Below are positions 49,033-60,029 of a stretch of 64,000 nucleotides of DNA, one piece after another. A model generated the notes under the pieces. The model saw nothing but the letters and a program-made list of their open reading frames with translations, did no database searches and was not told the origin of the DNA. Origin of the DNA: an uncultured Allorhizobium sp. (lineage in GTDB: Bacteria; Pseudomonadota; Alphaproteobacteria; Rhizobiales; Rhizobiaceae); the NCBI GenBank assembly GCA_958439205.1, contig OY288189.1, positions 823,960-887,959 on the forward strand. Direction: 5' to 3'. Position numbers and translations under genes: made by a program. The first letter of the stretch is position 1, and every line of letters begins with the position of its first letter.

Positions 49033-49986
49033 TCAGAGATTGCGGCCGATATCGAGGAACTTCTGGCGGCGGTCGGCGCGCAGCTTGTCGCCCGGCAGCG
49101 GGGTCAGTTCGGCAAGCGCGCTGGCGATCACGTCACCGGTCATGCCGATCACCCGGTCCGGAGCGCGATGTGCGCCGCCGACGGGCTCCGGAATGATCGC
49201 GTCGATGATGCCGAGACCCTTCAGATCTTCCGCCGTGATCTTCATGTTGGTCGCAGCTTCCTTGGCGCGGGTGGAATCGCGCCAGAGGATCGAGGCTGCA
49301 CCTTCCGGCGAGATGACCGAATAGATCGCGTGTTCCAGCATGTAGACGCGGTTGCCGGTGGCGATCGCGATCGCGCCGCCCGAGCCGCCTTCGCCGATGA
49401 CGACGGAGACCATCGGAACTTTGAGGCCGAGACACATCTCGGTGGAGCGGGCAATCGCTTCCGCCTGGCCGCGTTCTTCTGCACCAACGCCGGGGTAGGC
49501 GCCTGCCGTATCGATCAGGGTGATGACTGGCAGGCCGAAGCGGTCGGCCATTTCCATGACACGGATCGCCTTGCGGTAGCCTTCGGGACGCGGGCTGCCG
49601 AAGTTGTGCTTGATGCGCGACTTGGTGTCGTTGCCCTTTTCCTGGCCGATCACGGCGACAGGCTGGCCGCGGAAGCGGGCGAGGCCGGCCTGGATGGCAG
49701 CGTCCTCGGCAAACTTGCGGTCGCCGGCCAGCGGCGTGAATTCGGTGAACAGCGCTTCGGCGTAGTCGACGAAATGCGGACGCTGCGGATGGCGCGCGAC
49801 CTGCGTCTTCTGCCAGGCGTTGAGCTTCGAATAGATCTCCACCATCGCCTCGTCGACGCGGCTTTCCAGCCGGCTGATTTCTTCAGACGTGTCGATGCTC
49901 TCGTCCTCTTCCGCGATCTTCTTCAGTTCGCGGATCTTGGCCTCGAGGTCGGAGATTGGCTTTTCGAAGTCGAGATAGTTGTGCAT
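49033..49986 (-). CDS. accA: Acetyl-CoA carboxylase carboxyltransferase subunit alpha
   Basis: A 317-residue AccA, the standard length. It starts [20 protein letters not shown] and contains the ClpP/crotonase-fold core ([40 protein letters not shown]). With AccD it transfers carboxyl from biotin to acetyl-CoA in fatty-acid synthesis. It stands near xerD as in other rhizobia; it starts 62 bp after the xerD stop on the same strand. Confidence 0.97.
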   Translation of the reverse strand: MHNYLDFEKPISDLEAKIRELKKIAEEDESIDTSEEISRLESRVDEAMVEIYSKLNAWQKTQVARHPQRPHFVDYAEALFTEFTPLAGDRKFAEDAAIQAGLARFRGQPVAVIGQEKGNDTKSRIKHNFGSPRPEGYRKAIRVMEMADRFGLPVITLIDTAGAYPGVGAEERGQAEAIARSTEMCLGLKVPMVSVVIGEGGSGGAIAIATGNRVYMLEHAIYSVISPEGAASILWRDSTRAKEAATNMKITAEDLKGLGIIDAIIPEPVGGAHRAPDRVIGMTGDVIASALAELTPLPGDKLRADRRQKFLDIGRNL

Positions 49987-50048
49987 GAACTCCGTTCCGA
50001 TCGTTCGTTCCTGGCGCTCGCCGCCCTCAGGAACCGGCTTTGCCGGTC

Positions 50049-50990
50049 CTAATCGGGGTTTTTGGCCTGTTTTGCAAGGGGGTGATGCGTATGCACCAGT
50101 TGCTGCAGGCGTTCATCGAGCACATGCGTATAGATTTGTGTCGTTGAAATGTCGCTGTGGCCGAGCAGTTCCTGCACGGCGCGAAGGTCTGCACCATTGC
50201 CGAGAAGGTGGCTTGCGAAGGCGTGTCTGAGCACGTGTGGAGATACGGCATTCGCCGACAAACCGGCCCGGATCGCCAGATCCTTGAGTTCACGGGCGAA
50301 GACCTGGCGGGGCACATGGCCTTCCTTGCTCGCTGCCGGAAAGAGGAAGGGACTGTCTGCGTGAACGGGATCGGCCCCCCGGATTTTACCGTATCGCGCC
50401 AGGGCCTCGATGGCTGTGCGCGACAGCGGCACCAGCCGTTCCTTGTTGCCCTTGCCGCGTACCAGAAGGAAGCGCCCTTCCTGGGTAAGGACCTTCACCG
50501 GAAGCGAGACAAGTTCGCTGACGCGCATGCCGGTCGCATAGAGAAGTTCGAGAAGGGCCAGTCTTCGGATCTTGGTTGGCTGATCCGGCCCCTCGAGGTT
50601 CGCCTCCGCTTCGGCCAGTGACAGGAGGCCCGTCACATCCTCGACCGAGAGCACCTTGGGCAGCGGCCGCGATTTCTTCGGCGCATCGAGGATCGATGTC
50701 GGATCGTCGCCGCGCAGGCCTTCCGCATAGAGAAACTTGTAGAACTGCCGCATGGCCGACAGGCGCCTTGCCTGGGAGGTCGGCTGGAAGCCGCGCCGGG
50801 CGAGGTCTGAAAGGTAGGCTGTGAGGTCGTCGCGTGCTGCCGCACCTAGGCTCACCTTCCGGCCGGACAGGAAGTCCGAGAGGTCGTCGAGATCGCGCTG
50901 ATAGGAGATGAGCGTGTTTTCGGCTGCCCCGCGCTCTGCGCTCAGCATTTCCAGGAAGGCTTCGACGCGCGCGCTGCTGAGATCCGACAT
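50049..50990 (-). CDS. xerD: Site-specific recombinase XerD
   Basis: A 313-residue tyrosine recombinase. The N-terminal SAM-like domain ([20 protein letters not shown]) binds DNA. Catalytic residues are Arg in [11 protein letters not shown], His/Arg in [13 protein letters not shown] and Tyr in TTQIYTHV. With XerC it resolves chromosome dimers at dif. The ATG at 50990 is chosen; upstream in-frame starts would overlap the small membrane-protein gene. Confidence 0.93.
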   Translation of the reverse strand: MSDLSSARVEAFLEMLSAERGAAENTLISYQRDLDDLSDFLSGRKVSLGAAARDDLTAYLSDLARRGFQPTSQARRLSAMRQFYKFLYAEGLRGDDPTSILDAPKKSRPLPKVLSVEDVTGLLSLAEAEANLEGPDQPTKIRRLALLELLYATGMRVSELVSLPVKVLTQEGRFLLVRGKGNKERLVPLSRTAIEALARYGKIRGADPVHADSPFLFPAASKEGHVPRQVFARELKDLAIRAGLSANAVSPHVLRHAFASHLLGNGADLRAVQELLGHSDISTTQIYTHVLDERLQQLVHTHHPLAKQAKNPD

Positions 50991-51003
50991 CAAGTGGTTC
51001 CTG

Positions 51004-51156
51004 CTACTGCTCGACCGGATTGATCCGCTCCGAGGGAATGCGCACGGTGACGTCCCGCTCCCGTGGCTCGACGAAGACCGCAAACGACCACATGGTCACA
51101 TAGACCAGGCCGACGATGGTCCCGCAGACGAAGAGGAAGCGAAACAGTGTGGGCAT
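51004..51156 (-). CDS. Small membrane protein upstream of xerD
   Basis: A 50-residue frame, ATG at 51156 and TAG at 51004-51006. It begins [20 protein letters not shown], one transmembrane helix, followed by a short soluble tail ([24 protein letters not shown]) that would face one side of the membrane. The stop is 13 bp before the xerD start, so the two may be co-transcribed. The arrangement between xerD and aroK is common in rhizobia, and the protein has no known function. Confidence 0.65.
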   Translation of the reverse strand: MPTLFRFLFVCGTIVGLVYVTMWSFAVFVEPRERDVTVRIPSERINPVEQ

Positions 51157-51300
51157 GGTCGGTCCTTAACCTGTCGTCACAACACATAGGTTCAAGCATG
51201 GCGTTTACCAAGGCCGGGACAGGTCCCTTGGAATTGCAGCCATGGCTTGACGCTAGCCTCCTATATGTCAATAGGTCATGAAACAGTCGTGAACAGGCCG

Positions 51301-51891
51301 ATGACCGATACGATCCTCAACCTTGCTCCCAGTCTGGGTGAGCGCGCCAAGGCGGCGCTCGGCAAACGCAATCTCGTTCTCGTCGGCCTGATGGGCGCTG
51401 GCAAGTCGGCGATCGGCCGCATCGTCGCGCAGCAACTCGGCCTGCCTTTCATCGACACCGATACCGAGATCGAGCGGGTCTCGCGCATGTCGATTTCCGA
51501 ACTCTTTGCCGCTTATGGCGAAGAGGAGTTCCGGGCGCTCGAGACGCGAGTGATCAAGCGTCTGCTCAGAACCGGGCCACGCGTCGTATCAACCGGCGGC
51601 GGGGCCTTCATCAACGAAAAGACCCGCAAACAGATCGAGCGGGGCGGTGTTTCGGTCTGGCTGAGTGCCGACCTCGACGTGCTCTGGGAACGTGTCAACA
51701 AGCGGGATCATCGGCCGCTTCTGAAGACAGAGAACCCGAAGCAGACCCTTCAGGACCTGATGGACAAGCGTTATCCCATCTACGGGCTCGCCGACATCAC
51801 CGTCCAATCGCGCGACGTGCGCAAGGAAGTCATCGCCAATGAGGTCCTGACCTCGGTGATCGAACATTTCGGCAAGGACAAGACGCAATGA
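51301..51891 (+). CDS. aroK: Shikimate kinase
   Basis: A 196-residue kinase of the shikimate pathway. Walker A is GLMGAGKSAIG at about 28-38, the shikimate-binding Asp-Thr-Asp lies in FIDTDTEIER, and GGGAF and the lid RPLLK follow. It phosphorylates shikimate in aromatic amino-acid synthesis. Coupled to aroB by an ATGA overlap. A longer frame exists upstream, but the ATG at 51301 gives the usual length; the ribosome site is weak. Confidence 0.95.
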   Translation: MTDTILNLAPSLGERAKAALGKRNLVLVGLMGAGKSAIGRIVAQQLGLPFIDTDTEIERVSRMSISELFAAYGEEEFRALETRVIKRLLRTGPRVVSTGGGAFINEKTRKQIERGGVSVWLSADLDVLWERVNKRDHRPLLKTENPKQTLQDLMDKRYPIYGLADITVQSRDVRKEVIANEVLTSVIEHFGKDKTQ

Positions 51892-53012
51892 CGAAGCTCG
51901 AAACATCGGAACGCCTGGTGCATGTGCCGCTGGGCGAGCGCTCCTATGATATCCTGATCGGACCCGGCCTCATGGCGCGTGCCGGCGGCGAGATCACGAG
52001 CCGGATCAAGGGTCGCCGGGCCGCCATCGTCACGGACGAAAATGTCGGCGCGCGTTATCTCGACGGGTTGATGGACAGCCTGCAGACCGATGGCATCGAG
52101 GCAGTCTCGGTGACCCTCCCTGCCGGCGAGAAGACGAAGAGCTTTGACTATCTCACCAAGGTCTGCGACGTGCTGCTCGAAGCGCGCATCGAGCGCAACG
52201 ACACGGTGATCGCACTTGGCGGTGGCGTCATCGGTGACCTCACCGGCTTTGCCGCCGGCATCGTCCGCCGTGGCGTGCGCTTCGTGCAGATCCCGACCTC
52301 GCTTTTGTCTCAGGTTGATAGCTCGGTTGGCGGCAAGACCGGCATCAATGCCCGTCAGGGCAAGAACCTCGTCGGCATCTTCAATCAGCCGGATCTCGTG
52401 CTCGCCGATACCGATGTGCTCGACACGCTGTCGGAGCGCGAATTCCGCGCCGGTTATGCCGAAGTTGCGAAATACGGCCTGATCGACAAGCCCGATTTCT
52501 TCGAATGGCTGGAGAACAACTGGCGCGATGTGTTTGCCGGCGGTGCGGCCCGCATCGAGGCGATTGCCGTCTCCTGTCAGGCCAAGGCCGATGTGGTGGC
52601 TGCCGACGAGCGTGAAAACGGTCGCCGCGCGCTGCTCAATCTCGGTCACACCTTCGGGCACGCGCTCGAAGCCGCAACTCAGTATGACAGCAGCCGTCTG
52701 GTGCATGGGGAGGGCGTGTCGATCGGCATGGTGCTCGCTCATCGCTTCTCGGCCCGCATGAACCTAGCAAGCCCGGATCTTGCGGATCGAGTCGAAGCGC
52801 ATCTGAAGGCCGTCGGCCTGCCCACCCGCATGGATCAGATCCCCGGCGAACTGCCGCCGACGGAGGTGCTGATGGATGCCATCGCCCAGGACAAGAAGGT
52901 GAAAAGCGGCAAGCTCACCTTCATCCTCACCCGCGGTCTCGGCCAGTCCTTTGTCGCCGACGACGTGCCCGCCTCCGAAGTTCAGCGTTTTATCGAGGAG
53001 ATGCGTCCATGA
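51888..53012 (+). CDS. aroB: 3-dehydroquinate synthase
   Basis: A 374-residue NAD- and metal-dependent enzyme making 3-dehydroquinate from DAHP. Motifs include GGGVIGDLTGFAAG, PTSLLSQVDSSVGGKTGIN and the metal-binding HTFGHALEA and HGEGVSIGM segments. It acts just before dehydroquinase and shikimate kinase in the pathway; the operon aroK-aroB is standard. Its stop overlaps the next start (ATGA). Confidence 0.97.
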   Translation: MTKLETSERLVHVPLGERSYDILIGPGLMARAGGEITSRIKGRRAAIVTDENVGARYLDGLMDSLQTDGIEAVSVTLPAGEKTKSFDYLTKVCDVLLEARIERNDTVIALGGGVIGDLTGFAAGIVRRGVRFVQIPTSLLSQVDSSVGGKTGINARQGKNLVGIFNQPDLVLADTDVLDTLSEREFRAGYAEVAKYGLIDKPDFFEWLENNWRDVFAGGAARIEAIAVSCQAKADVVAADERENGRRALLNLGHTFGHALEAATQYDSSRLVHGEGVSIGMVLAHRFSARMNLASPDLADRVEAHLKAVGLPTRMDQIPGELPPTEVLMDAIAQDKKVKSGKLTFILTRGLGQSFVADDVPASEVQRFIEEMRP

Positions 53013-54319
53013 TGATGATCGAGCAAATCCTTGCCAGTCTCGGCGAATACTGGCTGACCCTGGTCGCCATCCTGCTCTTGATCTGTGCCTCTGCCTTCTT
53101 CTCCGGGTCTGAGACAGCGCTTACTGCAACGTCTCGTGCGCGCATGCATAGCCTGGAGGTGAATGGCGATCTGCGCGCGGGCGTGGTCAATTTCCTGATC
53201 GAGCGGCGTGACAGGCTGATCGGTGCCCTGCTGATCGGGAATAACCTGGTCAACATTCTCGCCTCGTCCTTGACGACCAGCCTCTTCCTTGGCCTGTTCG
53301 GAGATTCAGGCGTCGCCATCGCAACGCTTCTGATGACGGTCCTGCTCGTCATCTTCTCGGAAGTTCTGCCGAAGAGCTGGGCGATCTCGACACCAGAGCG
53401 GTTTGCATTGTTTGTGGCGCCGCTCGTGCGCCCCTACGTGGCGGTTGTCGGTCCGCTCTCCAGCCTCGTCAACTGGATCGTGCGCAAGCTGCTCGGCCTG
53501 TTCGGCGTCTCGATTTCCGGCGAGGCCTCTATGCTTTCGGCCCATGAAGAGCTGCGCGGCGCAGTCGCCCTCCTGCATCGCGAGGGGTCCGTTATCAAGG
53601 CAGACCGTGACCGTCTCGGCGGCGTTCTCGATCTTGGCGAGCTCGAAGTCTCCGATATCATGATCCACCGCACCGCGATGCGGGCCGTCAATGCCGACGA
53701 GCCGCCGGAAGTTGCGATCCGCAATATCCTCGAAAGCCCCTATACCCGCATGCCGGTCTGGCGTGGGGCGACCGACAATATCATTGGCATCATCCACGCG
53801 AAGGACCTGATCCGGGCGCTGGCCGAGCCGAATGTCGAGCCGCAGGATCTCGATATCGTCAAGATCGCGCAGAAGCCCTGGTTCGTGCCCGATACGACGA
53901 ACCTCAAGGACCAGCTCAACGCCTTCCTGCGTCGCAAGACCCATTTTGCCGTCGTCGTCGATGAATATGGCGAAGTGCAGGGCGTGGTCACGCTCGAAGA
54001 CATTCTGGAAGAGATTGTCGGCGACATTTCCGACGAACACGATCTGGAAATCCAGGGCGTGCGGCAGGACAGCGACGGCTCGATCGTCGTCGATGGCGGT
54101 GTGCCGATCCGCGACCTCAACCGCGCCATGGACTGGCTGTTGCCGGACGAAGAGGCGACCACGATTGCCGGCCTCGTCATCCACGAGTCGAAATCGATCC
54201 CCGAGGAGCGCCAGGCTTTCACCTTCTACGGCAAGCGCTTCATCGTGTTGAAGCGCGAGAAGAACCGCATCACGCGGCTGCGCATCCGCCCGATCGACGC
54301 CGCCGAACCGGCGGAATGA
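53009..54319 (+). CDS. CNNM/CorC-type transporter (HlyC/CorC family)
   Basis: A 436-residue protein: a DUF21/CNNM membrane domain (about residues 1-190, three or four helices, with GNNLVNILASSL), a CBS pair (about 205-330), and a C-terminal CorC_HlyC domain (RRKTHFAVVVDEYGEVQGVV, then FYGKRFIVLKREKNRITRLR). CNNM/CorC proteins take part in magnesium or other divalent-cation handling; many were annotated as haemolysins. Coupled to aroB by overlap. Confidence 0.9.
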   Translation: MMMIEQILASLGEYWLTLVAILLLICASAFFSGSETALTATSRARMHSLEVNGDLRAGVVNFLIERRDRLIGALLIGNNLVNILASSLTTSLFLGLFGDSGVAIATLLMTVLLVIFSEVLPKSWAISTPERFALFVAPLVRPYVAVVGPLSSLVNWIVRKLLGLFGVSISGEASMLSAHEELRGAVALLHREGSVIKADRDRLGGVLDLGELEVSDIMIHRTAMRAVNADEPPEVAIRNILESPYTRMPVWRGATDNIIGIIHAKDLIRALAEPNVEPQDLDIVKIAQKPWFVPDTTNLKDQLNAFLRRKTHFAVVVDEYGEVQGVVTLEDILEEIVGDISDEHDLEIQGVRQDSDGSIVVDGGVPIRDLNRAMDWLLPDEEATTIAGLVIHESKSIPEERQAFTFYGKRFIVLKREKNRITRLRIRPIDAAEPAE

Positions 54320-54331
54320 TCGTATCCGAGT

Positions 54332-54613
54332 TTACCAGCGTGTGGGCTCGCCCGGGGCGGCGGGCTCGATGGCGAGTGCATGCAGTCCGGCATCAAGCTC
54401 CGGCTTCAGGAGATCGGTCACGGCCCTGTGGCGGGCGAGCCGTGTCATGCCCTCAAAGGCCGCCGCGACGATCCGCACACGCATATGGGTCTCGCCGGTG
54501 CCGGTGATATCAGGCTGGTGGCCGGCATGGTGGTGGCTCTCGTCTAACACGACGAGGCGTTCGGGGCTGAAAGCCTCCGTGAGACGGGTCTCGATCCGGC
54601 TCTTTACCGACAT
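54332..54613 (-). CDS. bolA: BolA family protein
   Basis: A 93-residue BolA protein: SVKSRIETRLTEAFSPERLV, the helix-turn region VLDESHHHAGH with the His residues near the iron-sulfur ligand position, and a C-terminal RHRAVTDLLKPELDAGLHAL. BolA proteins work with monothiol glutaredoxins in iron homeostasis and stress. The ATG at 54613 gives the usual length; upstream in-frame starts are atypical. It is convergent with the CNNM gene. Confidence 0.9.
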   Translation of the reverse strand: MSVKSRIETRLTEAFSPERLVVLDESHHHAGHQPDITGTGETHMRVRIVAAAFEGMTRLARHRAVTDLLKPELDAGLHALAIEPAAPGEPTRW

Positions 54614-54715
54614 GGTCTGCCTCTTCCTGCTGCTTCGCAAAACGCCCCACAAAGCGCGTAACAAACCGGTTTGTCAATTCTTGTCCGCCTTCAGCCTACG
54701 CCCCATAATTACGGC

Positions 54716-55342
54716 ATGAAACTCGACTCGAAATACTTCGATCGGATCCGGACCCGGCGAAAGCGGGAGGCCGAGCCCGAGCCATCCAATCCAGTGTGCC
54801 AATGGGACGGCTGCGACAAGCCGGGTGCTCATCGCGCACCTGTGGGCCGCCATGCCGAAGGCCAGTTCTTCCTTTTCTGCTTCGAGCACGTGAAGGACTA
54901 CAACAAGGGCTACAACTACTTCTCCGGCCTGTCGGACACCGAGATCGCGCGTTACCAGAAGGAGGCGATTACAGGTCATCGCCCCACCTGGACCGTTGGC
55001 GTCAACAAGGCGGCGAAAGCAAGCCCGCTTCACTCCACCATGCGCTCCGGTTCGGCTGCGTCACAGGCGCGCATGAAGGACCCCTTCGGCTTCGTCCAGC
55101 AAGGGCGCGGCGGTGCGTCGCGCTATCAGGCGGCGGATCGAAAACTCAAGACTCTCGAGGCGAAAGCCCTTGATACGCTTGGGCTTAACGTCAGCTCCAC
55201 GCCGACCGACATCAAGACCCGCTACAAGGAGCTTGTAAAAAAACACCATCCTGACGCAAATGGCGGAGACAGGGCTTCTGAAGAGCGTTTTCGCGCTGTC
55301 ATTGAAGCCTACAAATTGTTAAAGCAGGCCGGTTTCTGTTAG
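54716..55342 (+). CDS. J-domain (DnaJ-like) protein with N-terminal zinc-like region
   Basis: A 208-residue protein. The N-terminal part (residues 20-70) has Cys and His in [15 protein letters not shown] and [18 protein letters not shown], possibly a metal site. The J domain is at the C-terminus (about 148-205): [20 protein letters not shown], then [10 protein letters not shown] with the HPD motif. This form is typical of rhizobia beside bolA and cobS. It is a co-chaperone of DnaK-type proteins; specific clients are unknown. The start at 54716 matches the family's N-terminus. Confidence 0.88.
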   Translation: MKLDSKYFDRIRTRRKREAEPEPSNPVCQWDGCDKPGAHRAPVGRHAEGQFFLFCFEHVKDYNKGYNYFSGLSDTEIARYQKEAITGHRPTWTVGVNKAAKASPLHSTMRSGSAASQARMKDPFGFVQQGRGGASRYQAADRKLKTLEAKALDTLGLNVSSTPTDIKTRYKELVKKHHPDANGGDRASEERFRAVIEAYKLLKQAGFC

Positions 55343-55401
55343 TCCAAACATACAGCAGCGATGAGATGCGGCCGGTCGGTGGCGCCCGGCATGGAGAAAC
55401 G

Positions 55402-56394
55402 ATGAGCAAAATTGATCTTGATATTACCAATCTCCCCGACACCACCGTGTCGGTGCGCGAAGTGTTTGGTATCGACAGTGACATCCGGGTGCCTGCCTAT
55501 TCCAAGGGTGACGCCTATGTGCCGGATCTCGATCCGGATTATCTCTTCGACCGTGAAACCACGCTCGCCATTCTCGCCGGCTTTGCCCACAATCGCCGCG
55601 TCATGGTCTCCGGCTTCCACGGCACGGGCAAGTCGACGCATATCGAGCAGGTCGCGGCCCGCCTCAACTGGCCTTGCGTGCGCGTCAACCTCGACAGCCA
55701 TGTCAGCCGTATCGATCTCGTCGGCAAGGACGCCATCGTCCTCAAAGACGGCAAGCAGATCACCGAATTCAAGGACGGAATCCTGCCCTGGGCCTACCAG
55801 CACAATGTCGCGCTCGTCTTTGACGAATATGATGCCGGCCGCCCGGACGTCATGTTCGTCATCCAGCGCGTTCTGGAATCGGCCGGCCGTCTGACCCTGC
55901 TCGACCAGAGCCGCGTCATTCGTCCTCACCCCGCTTTCCGCATCTTCGCGACCGCCAACACGGTTGGCCTCGGCGACACGACCGGCCTCTATCATGGCAC
56001 GCAGCAGATCAACCAGGCCCAGATGGACCGCTGGTCGATCGTCACCACGCTGAACTATCTGCCGCACGACAAGGAAGTCGACATCGTCTCCGCGAAGGTG
56101 AAGAGCTTCGGCTCGACCGCCGAGGGTCGCGACACGGTCTCGCGCATGGTTCGCCTTGCCGACCTCACGCGCGCCGCCTTCGTCAATGGCGATCTCTCGA
56201 CCGTTATGAGCCCGCGTACCGTCATCACCTGGGCCGAAAACGCCGAGATCTTCGGCGATGTCGCCTTTGCCTTCCGCGTCACCTTCCTCAACAAGTGTGA
56301 CGAGCTGGAGCGTACGCTGGTCGCCGAGCAGTATCAGCGCGCCTTCGGCGTGGAACTCAAGGAAAGTGCGGCCAATATCGTACTCGGCGCATAA
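55402..56394 (+). CDS. cobS: Cobaltochelatase subunit CobS
   Basis: A 330-residue AAA+ ATPase. Walker A is GFHGTGKST (Lys77), Walker B is [11 protein letters not shown], and the sensor region includes [14 protein letters not shown]. With CobT and CobN it inserts cobalt into hydrogenobyrinate a,c-diamide in aerobic B12 synthesis. The start at 55402 matches the known short N-terminus. The cobT gene follows 12 bp later. Confidence 0.96.
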   Translation: MSKIDLDITNLPDTTVSVREVFGIDSDIRVPAYSKGDAYVPDLDPDYLFDRETTLAILAGFAHNRRVMVSGFHGTGKSTHIEQVAARLNWPCVRVNLDSHVSRIDLVGKDAIVLKDGKQITEFKDGILPWAYQHNVALVFDEYDAGRPDVMFVIQRVLESAGRLTLLDQSRVIRPHPAFRIFATANTVGLGDTTGLYHGTQQINQAQMDRWSIVTTLNYLPHDKEVDIVSAKVKSFGSTAEGRDTVSRMVRLADLTRAAFVNGDLSTVMSPRTVITWAENAEIFGDVAFAFRVTFLNKCDELERTLVAEQYQRAFGVELKESAANIVLGA

Positions 56395-56406
56395 GGACTG
56401 AGAAGC

Positions 56407-58302
56407 ATGGCAGGGCGCGGCGACAATTCGAAGGCCAAGGCTGGCGGCGGGGTGGATACCGAGCCGCTGCGCCGTGCCATCACCGGCTGCGTGCGCTCGA
56501 TCGCGGGTGATCCGCAGGTCGAAGTCGCCTTCGCCAATGATCGCCCCGGCATTGCCGGTGAGCGCATCCGCCTGCCGGATATCTCCAAGCGCCCAACCGC
56601 CCATGAACTCGCCGTGACCCGAGGTCTCGGCGACAGCATGGCGCTTCGTATCGCCTGTCATGACCAGAAGGTGCATGCCAGCATGGCGCCGCAGGGTGCC
56701 GATGCCCGTGCCATTTTCGATGCCGTGGAGCAGGCCCGCGTTGAGTCGCTCGGCTCGTTGCGCATGCCCGGCGTCGCCTCGAACATCCAGTCGATGAACA
56801 CCGAGAAATATGCGAAAGCCAATTTCTCGACCATCAGCCGTCAGGAAGATGCGCCGATCGGCGAAGCCGTCGCCATGCTGGTGCGCGAAAAGCTCACCGG
56901 TCAGAAGGCCCCTGACTCTGCCGGCAAGGTGCTCGATCTCTGGCGTCCGTTCATCGAGGACAAGGCCGGTGCCGACCTCGATAACCTTGCCACCGTCATC
57001 GAAGACCAGCAGGCCTTCTCCCGCGTGATCCGCCACATGCTGTCGGCCATGGAAATGGCTGAGGACATGGGCGACGATAAGGAGCAGAGCGAGGACGAGC
57101 AGTCAACCGACGAGGAGCAGCCGCGCAGCGGCGAGCAGGACCAGGAGTCGTCGGAAGACGAAGCCGGTCAGGATTCCGCCCCCGCAGAAGAAAGCGAAGC
57201 CTCGCAGGAACAGCTCGACGACGGCGAGATGGATGGTGCCGAGATTTCCGAAGAGGAGATGTCGGACGAAGGCGATGACGATAGCGAGACGCCTGGCGAA
57301 ATGCGCCGTCCGGCGACCCCTTTCGACGATTTCAACGAGAAGGTCGACTACAAGATCTTCACCCAGGAATTCGACGAGGAAATCACCGCCGAAGAACTCT
57401 GCGACGAGGCAGAGCTCGACCGCTTGCGTGCCTTCCTCGACAAGCAGCTTGCGCATCTGCAGGGCGCCGTCGGACGCCTCGCCAACCGTCTGCAGCGCCG
57501 CCTGATGGCGCAGCAGAACCGCTCCTGGGACTTCGACCTCGAAGAGGGTTACCTCGATCCGGCCCGCCTGACGCGCCTGATCATCGATCCCATGCAGCCG
57601 CTCTCCTTCAAGAAGGAGAAGGACACCAAGTTCCGCGATACCGTCGTGACGCTGGTGATCGACAATTCCGGCTCGATGCGCGGCCGTCCGATTACGGTTG
57701 CCGCCTCCTGCGCCGATATTCTCGCCCGCACGCTCGAGCGTTGCGGCGTCAAGGTCGAGATCCTCGGCTTTACGACCAAGGCCTGGAAGGGCGGGCAGTC
57801 CAGAGAGAAGTGGCTCGCAGGCGGCAAGCCGCCGGCGCCCGGTCGTCTCAACGACCTGCGCCACATCATCTACAAGTCGGCGGACGCCCCCTGGCGCCGG
57901 TCGCGCCGCAATCTCGGCCTGATGATGCGCGAAGGCCTGCTCAAGGAAAACATCGACGGTGAAGCGCTGATGTGGGCGCATAACCGTCTGATCGGCCGCC
58001 GCGAACAGCGCAAGATCCTGATGATGATTTCGGATGGTGCGCCGGTCGACGATTCGACGCTGTCGGTGAACCCCGGCAACTATCTCGAGCGCCATCTGCG
58101 TGCCGTCATCGAGCAGATCGAAACCCGCTCGCCGGTCGAGCTGCTCGCCATCGGTATCGGCCACGATGTCACCCGCTACTATCGCCGCGCCGTCACCATC
58201 GTCGATGCGGACGAGCTGGCAGGTGCTATGACCGAACAGCTTGCCTCGCTCTTCGAGGAAAAGCCCTCTGGCGGCACAGGTCGGGCGCGCCTGCGTGCCT
58301 GA
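56407..58302 (+). CDS. cobT: Cobaltochelatase subunit CobT
   Basis: A 631-residue CobT. After the N-terminal domain comes a strongly acidic region (about 215-300, rich in Glu and Asp), then a C-terminal VWA domain whose MIDAS starts at Asp419 ([10 protein letters not shown]). It assembles with CobS into the ATPase ring that drives CobN. No cobN gene is in the window. Its stop lies inside the next gene's start region. Confidence 0.95.
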   Translation: MAGRGDNSKAKAGGGVDTEPLRRAITGCVRSIAGDPQVEVAFANDRPGIAGERIRLPDISKRPTAHELAVTRGLGDSMALRIACHDQKVHASMAPQGADARAIFDAVEQARVESLGSLRMPGVASNIQSMNTEKYAKANFSTISRQEDAPIGEAVAMLVREKLTGQKAPDSAGKVLDLWRPFIEDKAGADLDNLATVIEDQQAFSRVIRHMLSAMEMAEDMGDDKEQSEDEQSTDEEQPRSGEQDQESSEDEAGQDSAPAEESEASQEQLDDGEMDGAEISEEEMSDEGDDDSETPGEMRRPATPFDDFNEKVDYKIFTQEFDEEITAEELCDEAELDRLRAFLDKQLAHLQGAVGRLANRLQRRLMAQQNRSWDFDLEEGYLDPARLTRLIIDPMQPLSFKKEKDTKFRDTVVTLVIDNSGSMRGRPITVAASCADILARTLERCGVKVEILGFTTKAWKGGQSREKWLAGGKPPAPGRLNDLRHIIYKSADAPWRRSRRNLGLMMREGLLKENIDGEALMWAHNRLIGRREQRKILMMISDGAPVDDSTLSVNPGNYLERHLRAVIEQIETRSPVELLAIGIGHDVTRYYRRAVTIVDADELAGAMTEQLASLFEEKPSGGTGRARLRA

Positions 58303-59311
58303 GCGATCCGCACGGATGCTGGCGAGCGCCTGCGCGCTCTCCGCCCTCGTGGCGCTCGCGTCCTGCACGCCGGCTACGATACCCCCAGGTGAAATGCTGC
58401 CGATCGCCGTCGAAAGCAGCGTGATCGACGATCTCGGCGGTAATCCGACGCTGGCGCCGGGCCTTGCTTTTCTCGGCGGTATCGAGCTGTCGTCATCGGA
58501 GCCGCTCTTCGGCGCGTTCTCCTCGATCCGCTTCCGCGACGACAAATCCTTCCTCGGCGTCTTCGATACCGGCTACTGGATCGAGGGGCGCATCCTGCGC
58601 GATTCCGAGGGGCATCTGTCCGGGGTCGAGGCTGTCCGTCTCGCGCCGCTTCTCGACGCCTCGGGGCGCGAGAGCCGAAGCAAATTCCAGGTCGATGCCG
58701 AGAGCCTGGCTCTGGATGGTGATCGCGGATTTGTCGGCTTCGAGCAGCGCCATCGTGTTCTCGCCTATGCACCGCTCTCTGATCTCGGCAAGGCGCTGCC
58801 GTCCGCTCCGCTCGCCTTCCCCTTCGATCTCGACATCCTGCACAGCAATGGCGGTTTCGAATCCCTCGTGATTGCGCCGAAGGGCAGCCCGGTTGAGGGT
58901 GCGCTGGTCGCAATCTCGGAGAAGAGCTTCGACGAGAACGGCAATCTCTATGCCGCCATCGTTGGTGGAGCGCTCACCGGTGAATTCCGCGTGCGCCCAC
59001 GTGACGACTTCGAGATCACCGATGCCACGTTCCTCCCCGATGGCGATCTACTCCTGCTCGAACGCCGTTTCTCGATCGCGACCGGCGTCGGCATGCGGTT
59101 GCGCCGCATCGAGGGCGCGAGCATAAGGCCGGACGCCGTGGTCGACGGAGAAATCCTGTTCGAAGCGAATTACCGCTCGCAGATCGACAATATGGAAGGC
59201 CTCGATGCCATCCCGGAGGCGGACGGCTCCGTCCGCCTGATCGTCGTGTCGGACGACAACCATTCGATCCTGCAGCGCAGCCTGATGCTTGAGTTCCGCT
59301 TGGAAAAGTGA
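58295..59311 (+). CDS. Phytase-like esterase lipoprotein
   Basis: A 338-residue protein of the esterase-like activity of phytase family: a beta-propeller with [19 protein letters not shown] and a late [18 protein letters not shown]. The N-terminus has a lipobox (LVALASC), so it is probably an outer- or inner-membrane lipoprotein. The GTG at 58295 is preferred over the ATG at 58316 because it provides the basic n-region of the signal peptide; it overlaps the cobT stop by eight bases. The substrate is unknown; true phytate activity is not implied. Confidence 0.82.
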   Translation: MPERSARMLASACALSALVALASCTPATIPPGEMLPIAVESSVIDDLGGNPTLAPGLAFLGGIELSSSEPLFGAFSSIRFRDDKSFLGVFDTGYWIEGRILRDSEGHLSGVEAVRLAPLLDASGRESRSKFQVDAESLALDGDRGFVGFEQRHRVLAYAPLSDLGKALPSAPLAFPFDLDILHSNGGFESLVIAPKGSPVEGALVAISEKSFDENGNLYAAIVGGALTGEFRVRPRDDFEITDATFLPDGDLLLLERRFSIATGVGMRLRRIEGASIRPDAVVDGEILFEANYRSQIDNMEGLDAIPEADGSVRLIVVSDDNHSILQRSLMLEFRLEK

Positions 59312-59456
59312 CGCATGTCGGGCGCATTTTCCCGCGCGTTCGAAAAGCACCTGTTAACGGACAATCCAAGATCCCCTGTCGCGACCCCGCCGTGCGGTTG
59401 TCATTTTTGCCGATCCCAATCAGGCTGATCCCGATATCGTCAAGGACAGGGCCAAT

Positions 59457-60002
59457 TTGAGCGCACAGGATCAGGAGATCGCCGTCAGTCAGTCCATCCC
59501 CAGGCCCCTGCGCGTATTGCTGGCCTGTTTGGCAGTTGGGCTGCTGTTTGTGTTGTGGGGTGAGTTGGGAGGAGGCCTGTGGCCTTTCTCAACGTTGACA
59601 CCGTTCTTCGCCATCATCGTTGTCGGCGGTTCGGGTGTTTTGCTGAGCTTTCTGGTTTTTTCGGTCGCCGGACCGGATGAGCGCTGGACCTTTCGTCCTG
59701 GCATCATCGACGTGGAGCAGCGGCTGTTTGATCGCCGACACGTTTTCCAGTTGTCACCAGAAGACGGCGACTGTCAGGTCGTCAAGTCAGACACATCAGA
59801 CTCGGGCGAGAGTTGGCACATCGTCATTAGGCTGAATACGCCTATTCCGGCGCCGGAGGATCCGCTGTTTCGTCTGGTGCTCAGCCTGTTCGGATGGAGA
59901 TCCCGAACGCAACTGTCTTCTCCAGCTTTTTCCTGCGAGGACAGGGCGCAGCATGCCCTCGACGTGCTTTTGCGAGAGCGCGGAGAGCCGGGATCTGCGT
60001 GA
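59457..60002 (+). CDS. Membrane protein of unknown function
   Basis: A 181-residue protein with two transmembrane helices (about 17-34, LRVLLACLAVGLLFVLW, and 45-68, LTPFFAIIVVGGSGVLLS), followed by a soluble domain (WTFRPGIIDVEQRLFDRRHV). The proposed start is TTG, backed by AAGGACAGG upstream; the next internal Met would lose the first helix. I do not recognise the family. Confidence 0.6.
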   Translation: MSAQDQEIAVSQSIPRPLRVLLACLAVGLLFVLWGELGGGLWPFSTLTPFFAIIVVGGSGVLLSFLVFSVAGPDERWTFRPGIIDVEQRLFDRRHVFQLSPEDGDCQVVKSDTSDSGESWHIVIRLNTPIPAPEDPLFRLVLSLFGWRSRTQLSSPAFSCEDRAQHALDVLLRERGEPGSA

Positions 60003-60029
60003 TCTCGGCTCTCTAAGGCTGTAGACGCC

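Noticed and set aside
55339..58545. Two long open frames opposite cobS and cobT
   Set aside because: Mirror images of well-identified genes; no motifs, and they would overlap both cob genes completely.
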